In this document: in pieces, positions 1-8,226 of the stretch
Layout of the letters: each line of letters begins with the position of its first letter
Numbering within the stretch: position 1 is the first letter of the stretch
NCBI GenBank assembly: GCA_008704415.1
Contig: VXIS01000610.1
Location: 1-12,000, forward strand
Length of the DNA: 12,000 nt
Source of the DNA: Sphaerosporella brunnea
Lineage: Eukaryota > Ascomycota > Pezizomycetes > Pezizales > Pyronemataceae
Direction of reading: 5' to 3'
Position numbers and translations under genes: made by a program
Notes under the pieces: model-generated
Seen by the model: the letters and a program-made list of their open reading frames with translations, nothing else
The model's database searches: none
What the model was told of the DNA's origin: nothing

Positions 1-638
1 TTCGGGTGTGATTTTGCTCAGCTAGGAAAGAAAGACTCGCGCTTTTAGTGTTCAGGCTACTCAATTCAATGCAGCCCAAATTCTATAGACCAGGTTACTA
101 GAGCGCAAAGAGAAAATTAGTACCCGTAACCCTCAGTGTTAGGTGATGGGAGGGAGTACGAGTGAGATAAAGATGATCGCCACCAGATGTCTTTTCTTAG
201 TCTTATCTTAGTTCGATTAGATTGATGGCAAGGTGTGATATGTAGTGGTACGTCAAGATTAGGGCTGGACAAAGACAGGCGGACTCAGAAGAATCTGAGC
301 TGCCGCAAAAGACTAATGTATGGAGGCTCCAGCCTTGGGCTGCAGACTCTTTGAGGGACCTTATTGTTTCTGCTGACATGTCCACTCGGGCGCGCGACCG
401 CGAAATAAAACGCAGCCTCCCTGCGGGTCGTAAAGCTACCCTTGCAACCATCAACGATGCTTCGCGCATAAGGGCCGGCCCCAGCTGCCCCCACCGCTAT
501 CAATCCGAGGCAAACGACAGATAGAGGAAGCGTGATGATCTGAGGGCCATGAGGGACGATTCTCAACGCAGACTTCCTGAGCCTATATATTCCGCCACGC
601 CCATCCGTGAAAATTGGCAGGGAAAGGTGCAGAGGAAG
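1..638. other. Left-edge region without a recognisable gene
   Basis: I see no supported gene here. Reading frames on both strands are short, overlap each other and show no familiar motif. The minus-strand frame that carries the end of the neighbouring gag fragment stays open far into this stretch, but it loses gag-like character below about position 639 and becomes arginine/proline-rich noise. A small 6-bp stem with a 4-base loop at 284-299 is too short to interpret. The region may be host intergenic sequence or further eroded transposon. Confidence 0.5.
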
Positions 639-1039
639 ACGACAGCGTACTGCATTCCGCCCGACCCGACGGGATACAAGTGCGGCGTTGTCATGCTTTA
701 CAGTCCTCCTAGCTCCTTCCTTCCTTCCAGAATCTGCCACATTTCGGCAGGGTCGTCTATGTTGTCGATATACGCCCTGATATCTTCGGAGCAGGCGTTG
801 TGGATGCTAGCTGCGGCAGTTTGACTTCTGCGCCGATAGTCTTTAAACTTCTGGACAACTCTCTCGATTGCGTTTGCTGCCGGTCTGGCAGGCTTTTCTT
901 CTTCGCCGTTGACGATGTCCCATGCGTCGATTGCGCAGAGCAGGCGACGCATGCTGTTGGACCAGGAGGTGTAGTTGAGGCTGTTGAGGCGATCGAAGGT
1001 GCCCATAGAGTGCTTGAAGGTGTCTTTGGTCGTCGACAT
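639..1039 (-). pseudogene. gag: Ty1/copia gag, N-terminal fragment, frameshifted and truncated
   Basis: This is the start of a copia-type Gag polyprotein, the structural protein that packages retrotransposon RNA in cytoplasmic particles. The ATG at 1039 opens 113 codons. They show the usual N-terminal pattern of the family: F-x-RLN-x2-NY-x2-W near residues 15-26, then an MRRLL segment, then AWDIVNGEE around residues 40-48, and an IDDPAEMWQILE segment before the break. The frame stops at 698. Gag-like sequence appears to resume in another minus-strand frame (VGRNAVR, about 640-665), so a frameshift lies near 700-740, close to a CCTTCCTTCC run. The rest of gag, protease, integrase and reverse transcriptase of this element are missing. 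The start is supported by the LTR, primer binding site and about 100-nt leader directly upstream. Assignment to the family is firm; the exact left boundary is not. Confidence 0.85.
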
Positions 1040-1049
1040 AGCTAAGCAG

Positions 1050-1131
1050 GGTAGGTCTGGATTGGTGTTTTTCGGCTAAAAGCTCTGATTTCGTCTTTTT
1101 GGTAGGTAGGTCTGGATCGGTCTTTTGGCTA
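1050..1131 (-). repeat. Imperfect tandem duplication in the retrotransposon leader
   Basis: Two near-identical stretches of about 28-31 bases sit 55 bases apart in the untranslated leader between the primer binding site and the gag ATG. Both begin GGTAGGTCTGGAT on the plus strand (1050 and 1105) and continue with a GG-T-rich segment and a GGCTA motif. This is visible directly. Whether it has a role in RNA packaging or is a chance duplication cannot be told. Confidence 0.7.
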
Positions 1132-1140
1132 GTGGTAACA

Positions 1141-1156
1141 CGCCGGGCTCATAACC
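1141..1156 (-). other. Retrotransposon primer binding site, initiator-tRNA type
   Basis: On the minus strand this reads GGTTATGAGCCCGGCG and starts exactly where the LTR ends. It is complementary to the anticodon arm of a eukaryotic initiator methionine tRNA (GGGCTCATAACC around the CAU anticodon), not to a tRNA 3' end. Copia-group elements are known to prime reverse transcription from a half-tRNA-iMet cut in the anticodon loop, so this fits that mechanism. It fixes both the LTR edge and the element's orientation. Confidence 0.85.
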
Positions 1157-1364
1157 TGTTGGAAAGAGGGTCTTTTGGGAGGAATCAAGCGTGAGAGGAT
1201 GATGGTGAGGAGTAAAGGTAAATTGTTCGATGACGTTCTAGGAGGCTAATCTACCCTTATATATACTCTTTCCAAGCCTCACAAGATATCACTCGGCCTC
1301 CATCATGGCCTGTCACTCGTCCTTGTCCGTCCTCCAATCATGCCTAGAAAGCCAGTTTCCAACA
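1157..1364 (-). mobile_element. 5' LTR of a Ty1/copia element (208 bp)
   Basis: The LTR is bounded by a perfect 9-bp terminal inverted repeat, TGTTGGAAA at 1157 and TTTCCAACA ending at 1364, and has the TG...CA ends of LTR retroelements. It abuts the primer binding site at 1156 and precedes gag. It contains a TATA box about 100 bases from its 5' end. Only one LTR of this element is in the window. Its 3' partner and the target-site duplication cannot be seen; the outer flank is TCTCT at 1365-1369. Confidence 0.85.
1257..1265 (-). promoter_or_regulatory. TATA box of the copia LTR promoter
   Basis: The minus strand reads TATATATAA here, roughly mid-LTR, about 100 bases from each LTR end. This placement matches the U3/R border expected for an RNA polymerase II promoter that drives the genomic RNA of the element. 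Confidence 0.65.
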
Positions 1365-2180
1365 TCTCTTAATCCGTCCTCTGCTGTCTACGTGATGTCT
1401 AATTGAGATCGAGAGAAGGTCTCGCTAAATGGTCGAGGTCAATCTGATTTGGTTCCTTTCCCCTTGATAGCCGATTGTTGCGATGTTGGAAACGTTCCAG
1501 CATCGGCGGACGAAGAGAAGGAGGCAGCAGCGCCGCCAGCAGCTTGTATCGCTGCCCGGCCACCCTGTAGTAGTTCGATGAGGATTTAAGGCGGGGCTCG
1601 CACATGATGGATGGAGGTGCTTGGGTGTTGACGACAATTGGTGATAGTGGTATAGGAAGAGGATGATGTGTTGTCGCAAGGAGAGCAGCGAGCTATGTAT
1701 AGTTCCGCAGAGGTCCCAGAGGATTAGACCCCAATCCTGTACCTGTACCTAGGTTTTGTACCCACTGCCCTAGAAGGGAAAGGAGGTAGTGAGATAGCAT
1801 GATGATTGCGTATCGCGCAGCACACATTCATCACCAGTACTTCCGTTTGCAGCCGCCCGAACAGCGCGCATCGAGACGAAGTCTCTTGGTCGCCGCACGA
1901 CCAGCCTCGAGGTGACTCCGTCGCTCTCCGATTCTGCTCCTCGGTCCTGCCGTTCACGTCCTACGGTTCGATTACCCCCTCGAACTGTTCTGAATGTACA
2001 ATTTCCTGTCGTCCCACGATTGGCCTCTCCGCCGAACTGTGCCCGTACTCCACCAAATCGAGCGATTCTCGGCTGCTGCAATCCTCCTAAGCCACCACAC
2101 AATTTTCAACCCCTCATTCTCTCTGGTTCCACAGTTCTCCACCTCCTCAGAACGGTTCTAGTCTGTTGATTCACCCAGCC
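1365..2180. other. Unassigned region upstream of the copia LTR
   Basis: No gene is supported. Several frames of 60-110 codons are open on both strands and overlap one another; the longest is on the minus strand at 1770-2102, glycine/arginine-rich, without a motif I recognise. The plus strand from about 1900 to 2170 is pyrimidine-rich. The only clear structure is a near-perfect inverted repeat at 1481-1505. It could be host promoter or untranslated sequence, or eroded repeat. Confidence 0.4.
1481..1505. repeat. Short palindrome with 11-bp arms
   Basis: CGATGTTGGAA at 1481-1491 and TTCCAGCATCG at 1495-1505 are inverted copies with one T/C mismatch, separated by ACG. It could form a hairpin or be a dimeric protein binding site. 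No neighbouring gene supports a role. Confidence 0.5.
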
Positions 2181-2466
2181 TTCTCAATAGCTGACCGGCT
2201 GCGTTGGGCTGCGTAAGGCTGATCAAAAAGCCATCCCGGCAGGCTGGCTGTGGGCTGCTTGAGCTGTTGCTCGGGTGTGAAGAATTGACATCATCGTTGC
2301 TTCACTGGTTATCACTCTGTATCAATTCGCGACTTTCACATACAAAGACGCGGCCCACAGACAGCCAGCCCAGACTTCGTAGCAGAGCTGATCAAACAGG
2401 AAGCCCAGCCGGCCCATTGTGGCAGCCGGCCTGACAGCCCGGGGGTTTTGGGCTGGCTATTTAGAA
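2181..2466. repeat. Foldback, MITE-like inverted repeat element
   Basis: The left half and the reverse complement of the right half share an ordered series of blocks: TTCT-x-AATAGC at the outer ends, then CCGGCTGC, TGATCA, GGCTGGCTGT and GGGC(T/C)GC, with indels between blocks, around a unique centre of about 95 bases. The colinear order over more than 80 bases per arm argues against a chance GC-rich match. No coding sequence is evident inside. I could not find a convincing target-site duplication, so the superfamily and exact ends are open. Confidence 0.5.
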
Positions 2467-3687
2467 CACTGAAGTCACCGACAACACCAGGACGTTCCCC
2501 TCCCGAGGTCTCTCTCGTCCTCTCATTGTTCTGCTCCACCGAACCGCTCTCCTCCTCATTCACCTCTGTTTGTTCTGCTGCAACCGTCTAGGTCCGACGT
2601 CCGATGCCGACACCGCACTCAACCTTGGTCATTTCCCTGTGTTTACCGTAAGGCCGCGGGGCAAAGTTCGCCTAGGTCATCTTCTTCTACTGGTGAAAGC
2701 CCGAACAAATTGGACTATCCCTCTGGCACCAGGCAACCTACATTTTTTTGCGCGGCGATTCACACCACTCAGGTTACCTTCGGCACAATCAGAACTTCGG
2801 GTCGCAGTGTCCCTTGTGAAATATGTTTTTCTGGGGACCCGTGCAGGGCCTCGTCAACACCGTTCGCAATTGGGATGGGCGTTCGTCGCACGATTGGCGG
2901 CTGGACCAACGGTGCAGACATGCGTAGCTAACCATGTAGCTCTCTTCAACCTGACAAGTGTTTCTACGGCGTCCGTTGTCGTATTCAGGCTCAATGACGT
3001 TCCGCGTTCGTGGTGGCACGTGATGCAGTGCGCCGACCCAGTTAAGCTCATCGCGATTCGTATGTACGAAAACACGCATCGTCCGGGGTCCCCGGCTCAA
3101 TGGATGGGCGTCGTTCAGGATATGAGGGCCCGCGAACGCCGCGGATTCTTCGGCGAGGATAAGCTCCACGGGTGATGTACCGCCACCGCGGGGACCTAGC
3201 CGTTGCAATCGATGGGTACCAAAGGGCCTAATGCCGCTGACGAGCATCAATCTTTAGATTCCATTGAACTGGGTCGACGTGAGGGGGCCGTTGGCCGGGA
3301 GTTCCGTTGATCGTCACTCTACACCCGGACACGCCAGATAGCAGGATGCAAGTAGCACCTCGCACGATCAAGACTGGGAATTGTGCATGGTGGTGGTCCG
3401 GAGGTCTTGCGTAACCATGGTATCCAGTGAGGGCTATAATACCGCCAGTGATTTGGTCTATTATGTTTGTTTGACGGGATGATTGAGTATATCTCAATTC
3501 CGTTCTGGATGGTTATATACGCGGTTTCCGACTTATTTCTTTTCTGTGTGGCCATCTTCTATATTTTTTTTGATGAGGGAACCACAACGTGTAATGTTCC
3601 TTTCCGCTGGTCATCGACTGGTTCGTTGTGTGCTTGTGTTCGATGGTGGTGTTTTTGGTAAGGGTGATTGGTGGTGACTGGTTTTTT
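2467..3687. other. Unassigned region with overlapping ORFs of unknown status
   Basis: Two ORFs overlap on opposite strands: plus 2570-3175 (201 codons) and minus 2789-3250 (153 codons). Neither shows a domain, signal peptide or catalytic motif I recognise, and I cannot tell which, if either, is translated. The minus frame has a somewhat protein-like stretch around residues 45-85 (HILNDAHP, ELNWVGALHHVPPRTRN). The plus frame has hydrophobic runs but no clear membrane pattern. From 3250 to 3687 I see no gene. A TATA-like stretch lies near 3511-3517 with no ORF to go with it. Confidence 0.35.
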
Positions 3688-3920
3688 TGTAGTCGCGCAT
3701 GTATTCGGTGCATACTCTTCTCTGTTTGACCACGAGGTTGAGAGAGCAGATAAAGCTGATGTATTCGATGCGGGAGGGCAGGCGTAGGGCCGTTATATAC
3801 AGCACCGTGTGGGCAAAATACCAAGAAAAGGACAACTATCCAACTACGGGAATCGGAAGCAACGGAATCAAACCAAGAAATCTGGACGCACGGTCTCCAC
3901 CCGAAACTCCTTTTACAACA
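3688..3920 (-). mobile_element. 3' LTR of a second Ty1/copia element (about 233 bp)
   Basis: On the minus strand the sequence starts TGTTGTAAAAGG immediately after a polypurine tract, as an LTR should, and contains a TATA box 121 bases in. The right boundary at 3920 is well supported. The left boundary at 3688 is inferred from ...GACTACA, which gives TG...CA ends, and from a TATA-to-end distance (about 107 bases) like that of the LTR at 1157-1364. The two LTRs do not otherwise look alike, so they belong to different elements. No second copy of this LTR occurs in the window. Confidence 0.65.
3793..3799 (-). promoter_or_regulatory. TATA box in the second copia LTR
   Basis: The minus strand reads TATATAA, followed by a C-rich stretch, at the mid-LTR position expected for the U3/R border. 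Any transcript started here would read out of the element toward lower coordinates. Confidence 0.5.
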
Positions 3921-3931
3921 CTTCCCCATCC
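3921..3931 (-). other. Polypurine tract of the second copia element
   Basis: The minus strand reads GGATGGGGAAG directly before the LTR start TGTTG. Such a tract primes plus-strand DNA synthesis in LTR retroelements. The single T interrupts the purine run. It lies 52 bases past the pol stop codon. Confidence 0.6.
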
Positions 3932-3982
3932 GGTTGCAAATCAGAAAGAAAATATAAGAGAAAGACAAATTCAAATTCCAAA

Positions 3983-5629
3983 TCAAATCAATCCATTTTC
4001 CTTCACAATCACTGCACGCTTGACTTTTCCCAATGCCGTTGTAAACCCATCCGCCAGCAAGTTACTTGCTTGAACATAAGTTTCAGAGTAGTGACAGCCT
4101 CATGCAGGTCATGATAGCGGAGCCGGATGTGCCGACTATCTCCCTTGAAATTCCCACTGCTACGAACGGTGATGCAGGCCGAATTGTCGTTCAGAAAGAC
4201 CGGTAGTGAACCAAATCGATGGATGCTCAGGCTCGCCGTGAGGTCTGCAAGAGGGCCGGTAAACCAATCACTCTGTCTCTTGATGGTCGCGGATGCAATT
4301 AGCTCTGATTGCTTCGTTGATTGAGCGACGAGGGTTTGCTTCTTAGACTTCTACAAGACTAAGATTCCGAGAGCATAATGTAAATAGCCGGTAGTTGGCC
4401 TGCCAGTGTGAGTCTCTCCGTCAAGGTCTGCATCTGCGAAAGCAACAAGAGGGCTGTTAATCAAGTGGGATTCTGAGTTTGAACGTGAGGTGAGGGCGAG
4501 CTTCTGAGATGCAGTATCTTTGAAGTAGCGGAGGAGATGCTTAACTGCAGTCCAATGGTTTTGGGCCGGATTTGACGAGTAGCGACCAAGTGTGGTAGCG
4601 GTACAGGCGATGTCGAGGCGAGAGCCGAGGACAACATACAGAAGGCATCTGATAGCTTTACTTTTCAAAGACTTGTCAACAGACTCCTGCGCTTTTAAAC
4701 ATCCAAGCTTAAGTCCTTCCTCTATGGGTGTGTATCGGGTCGGCAGTTTGTCATGTCTGACTGTTACAGAACCATCATGATGTATCCGGACTGATTGATA
4801 TAGGTGGCACGGCTATTGCTGTCAAGTTGAACGTCGAGACCCACATACTGGAAACGATGTCCTATGGGAATGCTGACACCTTTCGCAGGTGCAGCGCGAA
4901 AACGACGGTGTAGAGTGTAGCAGACAGCCTCAAGAGTAACATATTAGAGGCGAGAATCATTATGCCGTCAACAGAAATCAGAACGATGATTCTATCGCCG
5001 AGAAAGAGGCCGGGGGCGGACAACGAAGCTCTGAGGGCAATGTGCTCAACCAGAACATCGTCGACGTCGTCAAACCAACTGCGTGCAGACTGCTTTAGGC
5101 CACATACAGTCTTGCAGAGGCGAACAAGCGGACGCTCTCTTTCCCACAGATCTTGCCAGTTTCCTTCAGACAGACGAAGATATATCGTTTCGTGCAGCCT
5201 ACTTCCATGAAAGGCTGTAGGGCAGCCATGGATGGCAACTTGTGGATTGAGCTGCGCTGCAAGGCCAAAGCAAAGCGGAATAGGTGATACATCGACGACC
5301 GGGGAAGATATCGTATTTCCATTGAAATCTAAACCTCCTGTCTGAGTGAAACCGTGCGCAATCAATCGAGCCTCATACCTATCAATCTCCCCCGTGGCTT
5401 TGAACTTTTGAGAGAGAAGCAATCTGCTGCAGACGACAGTCGCTTCCTGTGGCAGTGCTTCCGGAATCAATTCTATAGCTTGATGACTGTCAAGAGCGGC
5501 GATTTCGGTATTGACAGCACTCGTCCACTCTTCACTCAATATGGGAACCACTAGGTCGGCGGCGAGCGTGGCGCTGATGAGGAGTGGTGGGTGCCAGGGC
5601 AGACGTGAGACGGGTGTGGGATTGGGCAC
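3983..5629 (-). pseudogene. pol: Degenerate Ty1/copia pol: reverse transcriptase and RNase H
   Basis: This is the 3' half of a copia Pol polyprotein, which copies element RNA into DNA in cytoplasmic particles. The reverse transcriptase is in the frame at 5629-4862 (255 codons). It has the W-x2-A-x3-E-I-x-AL start (residues 35-46), KFKATGEIDRYEARL (75-89), GFTQ, SPVV, TAF (138-140) and GLKQSARSW (177-185). The active-site tetrad, normally YVDD, reads SVDG (219-222), and the Asp expected just before TAF is absent, so the enzyme is dead. The frame then shifts: YVGLDVQLD and INQSGYI lie in other frames between 4862 and 4669. RNase H follows at 4668-4351, with SRLDIA, TLGRYSSNP and FADADLDGE. A TAG at 4351-4353 replaces the Trp before SKKQ. 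Further RNase H sequence continues to about 4090, and after another shift the typical C-terminus (ADGFTTALGK) ends at the stop 3983-3985. Integrase, protease and gag are missing upstream. Confidence 0.93.
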
Positions 5630-6660
5630 GGCGCCGGGGCTAGGTGCCCCACCAGAAAGTCAGACGCAGAACGGCATTGGTAACTCAGGGGCAAAATTAG
5701 CTGGAGCTGAGATGCAGCAGATGAGATATTTCGTTACCAACCAAACAAACAATGCCTCCCTTTTGGGCACAACCCGCAAGCTGAAATTCCTATTTAATCA
5801 TTGGTAATCCCTCCCGTTCATCCTTTCAACCTGATCTTTTAAACCCACCAGCCAGAGCCCGAAAAGCAAATCCTTGGCGCAGGATGCGCATTGTCCGCAG
5901 ACCGGTTCAGAAGCACCCGAAGCCCAGTAACAGAGGCTCGACTTCGGCGTCGTTCACCGTGATCGCGTTGGCACGCCCTTAATTCACGGTGAACCGGGGA
6001 AAGAGGACTGAAGAACGTTCTGCAGTTGTCGAGGCGCTTTCCGGATTGTGTGCGAATAAAGATGACCTTTATATCGATAGCCAACGGTGCCGAGGACCCG
6101 ATGCCACCCCGAGTTGCGGCACCACATATTTGGGGGAGAATGCCAAGAGGAGCGGGGACGCAGATGCGGTGGTGTGAGGGGGGGACCAAGTCAGGCCGGG
6201 GTTCAGCCTTGCCAGAAACCAAGCCCCGGGACCCATGGGCCCTGCTGGAGCGTCTGCTACGACTGGTTCCGAGGCAAGCCGTTGGCTTCCTGCTGCTGCG
6301 GGAGCTGCTGCCAGGGTGGGAACAGGGTTTTCCGCTGATGGTTGTGGTGCTGGTGCCGCTGCCGGTGAACGATGTTGCCGATGGCCGGACCATTGCTCTA
6401 GTGGTACCCGGTCTGGAGAGGACCCAGTTCGGGGCGTTCTGCATTGTGTCTCGTCACGTTCTGGTTGTGGTTGTCGCTTTTCCTGTCGTCGGGTTTGGTC
6501 GCGGTTCTTGTGGTGAAAAACGTTGTTGGTTGTCGCAGTGTTGGATCTGGGCTGTCAATTGTCGAAGTAGTTGTGCGGTGAGAATGTGGGGTTAAAGACA
6601 TGTTGTTACTGTACCCCCAGGGTCCAACACACAAACGCTGCAAGTCGTGATTATCACCCG
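5630..6660. other. Unassigned region upstream of the copia pol remnant
   Basis: Overlapping GC-rich frames run on both strands; the longest are minus 5839-6444 and plus 6026-6595. A third minus-strand frame at about 6150-6550 is rich in Gln/Arg and then Pro/Ala. That resembles the low-complexity linker between integrase and reverse transcriptase, or a Gag tail, but no integrase HHCC or D,D-35-E motif is visible. I do not assign a gene. AT-rich sequence at 5740-5840 separates this stretch from the pol remnant. Confidence 0.35.
5952..5994. repeat. Perfect 11-bp inverted repeat with 21-base loop
   Basis: GTTCACCGTGA at 5952-5962 and TCACGGTGAAC at 5984-5994 are exact reverse complements. A transcript of either strand could form this hairpin. 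No gene next to it is secure enough to suggest a role; it may be the core of a small foldback element or a chance palindrome. Confidence 0.6.
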
Positions 6661-7135
6661 CCTTTTGCCGTGAGGTTCAGTTCAACGCATGAGAAAAACG
6701 ACATAGGTGACGATTGGTCGCTCACCGCTGGTACAATAGCTGAAATCACTCCCCCCACGGATTGAATAGATCTACTATACAATGGAGATATAAATATCTG
6801 CGCACACGTTCGCTGGTAACCTCAACGGAAGCCCTGATAGACACATGCACAGTGTCACCAGCCCTGTCAAGTAAAATAAAACGACCGGCGGCTCATTTGA
6901 AGAGCCAATCATGCCAGATAAGTGATCGGTATGGTAGGCGCAGAGGTTCAGTCCATCACGCAGCACAGCGCCCTGGTAGCTCCTATAGTGCAGGCAGCTA
7001 CAAACCTCGTCGTCCCATATCCTCGGTTGGTGGAGATGGGTGGAGATGGACGACCACAACCAAAGCCATTGTCGCCGCCTCGGAAATCAGAGAAAAACAA
7101 CCTTCTAGATTCCGTAGGTGAGCCGAACATACTAC
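6661..7135. other. Left flank of the hAT-like insertion, no assigned gene
   Basis: The longest plausible frame is plus 6922-7140 (72 codons, proline/valine-rich), which runs into the end of the transposon at 7136. A GTAGGTGAG string at 7114-7122 looks like a fungal 5' splice site, so an exon ending here is possible. A competing minus-strand frame is also open. Neither shows a recognised domain. An AT-rich stretch with TATAAAT lies near 6789-6795. Confidence 0.3.
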
Positions 7136-7191
7136 CATGAGTGCAAATAGCCCGGGCGCCTGCCAGTCCACACGGGGCCCGACAGAGTGGG

Positions 7192-7518
7192 TAGTGCCGT
7201 GAACGGGGCGACGGGTCGGGGCGCGGGCGGGCGGGCTGTGACGGGGTAGGCCGAGGCAGGGCGGGCTGCACCGGGGCGTGACGGGGCGCACCGGGGTGCA
7301 CCGGGCTGACCGGGGTTTGGCGAGGTGTATTGGGGTGAGAAGGGGTACTACCGCGGCGGCGTGTAGTGCGCGTTCGAGGTGACCAGGACCGCGACGGGGT
7401 GGCCGGGGCAGCGACGGGGCGACCGGGGCCCAGCGGGTGGATCGGGGTCTGTCGAGGCGATCGCTGCCCCGTCGAGACCCGTGCCCCGTCGGGGGGCCCC
7501 GACCCGTTCACAACTCTA
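7192..7518. mobile_element. Nested GC-rich hAT-type MITE (327 bp)
   Basis: The insert is flanked by a perfect 8-bp duplication, AGAGTGGG at 7184-7191 and 7519-7526. It begins TAGTGCCGTGAACGGG and its right end, reverse-complemented, reads TAGAGTTGTGAACGGG (12 of 16 bases match), followed on both sides by GGGTCGGGGC. TAG-type ends plus an 8-bp duplication fit hAT-derived MITEs. The interior is extremely GC-rich, with many ACGGGG/ACCGGGG units on the plus strand, which could be subterminal transposase binding repeats or strand-asymmetric minisatellite. The corresponding place in copy B (10100-10110) has a single GAGTGGG and no insert. That empty paralogous site confirms insertion. Confidence 0.87.
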
Positions 7519-7915
7519 AGAGTGGGTCGGACGGACGGTTGGTGCAGCCTGATATTTTCGGGCCGACATTCACAAAGCCTGGATCTTTGATAGGTGCCGC
7601 CTGGGCCCGGTTATCCAGGGCGACGCTAAAAGCGCAGATCATCGTCATGGTCGGGCTTTCCCGGCGGTTTACGAAAATGTGCGGTGCCGATCGCAATCCA
7701 AAACCTCGTTGATCCCCCGCACTTTTGCCGTCAGCAGAATCCAATCATTGCACCACGGGTATGAGCCGGAGTTCGTAGCATATTGCAATTTGTGACGTGA
7801 TGCTGAGAGATCCAAGGTTTGCGCAACCGAAAGGGCATGGCGGACGGCATCTTGCACCTTACGGCGAATTTTCCTGGGGAAAACCCCGTTTTGTTTTCGT
7901 ACTTTGGGAGATTTT

Positions 7916-8226
7916 GTGGTGGTTTGAGAAGATTTCCAATCCTGACGTGATGCTCACAAATTTAAACGTCCCATCAAGCCCGAGAAGAGTTTTTGCACTC
8001 GATCAAAGCTCTTTTAGACGAGCGTGCTTTTGGGGTGTCGGAATGTTCCATCCTCACTTACACCCGCGCTGCTTGGCCTACATATATTGTACAAGCTACC
8101 CCGCCACCGGTACAGTTCGCTGTTGACAACTCAATTAGTAGGTGTTTTCCCCAAACGGTGATCATTATTGACCTTGTTCTGTAGAGATACATTCTTAAAG
8201 GCCGTTACACCATCACTGACCAGCGT
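7916..8226. other. Internal segment present in copy A and absent from copy B
   Basis: Copies A and B align up to the GATTT at about 7911-7915 and resume at TCTAAGCT near 8227. The roughly 311 bases between are missing from B, where the joint lies near 10498-10506. B most likely suffered an internal deletion, the usual origin of shortened non-autonomous DNA transposons. The plus strand here has an open frame (7993-8184, 63 codons, starting MHSIKALLDERAF) that looks somewhat protein-like, but I recognise no family. Confidence 0.7.

Noticed and set aside
284..299. Small hairpin CTCAGA/TCTGAG
   Set aside because: A 6-bp stem is expected by chance several times in 12 kb.
1960..1975. GGTTCGATTAC string as a tRNA B box
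   Set aside because: No A box at the right distance and no cloverleaf could be formed around it.
3513..3986. 157-codon minus-strand ORF after pol
   Set aside because: It spans the polypurine tract and LTR of the copia element and has no protein motif.
5839..6595. Long ORFs on both strands as host genes
   Set aside because: They overlap each other in GC-rich sequence, show no recognised domain and neither has supporting start or splice context.
6948..7511. 187-codon minus-strand Pro/Arg-rich ORF
   Set aside because: Most of it translates the GC-rich MITE, and it crosses the MITE and hAT-like element borders.
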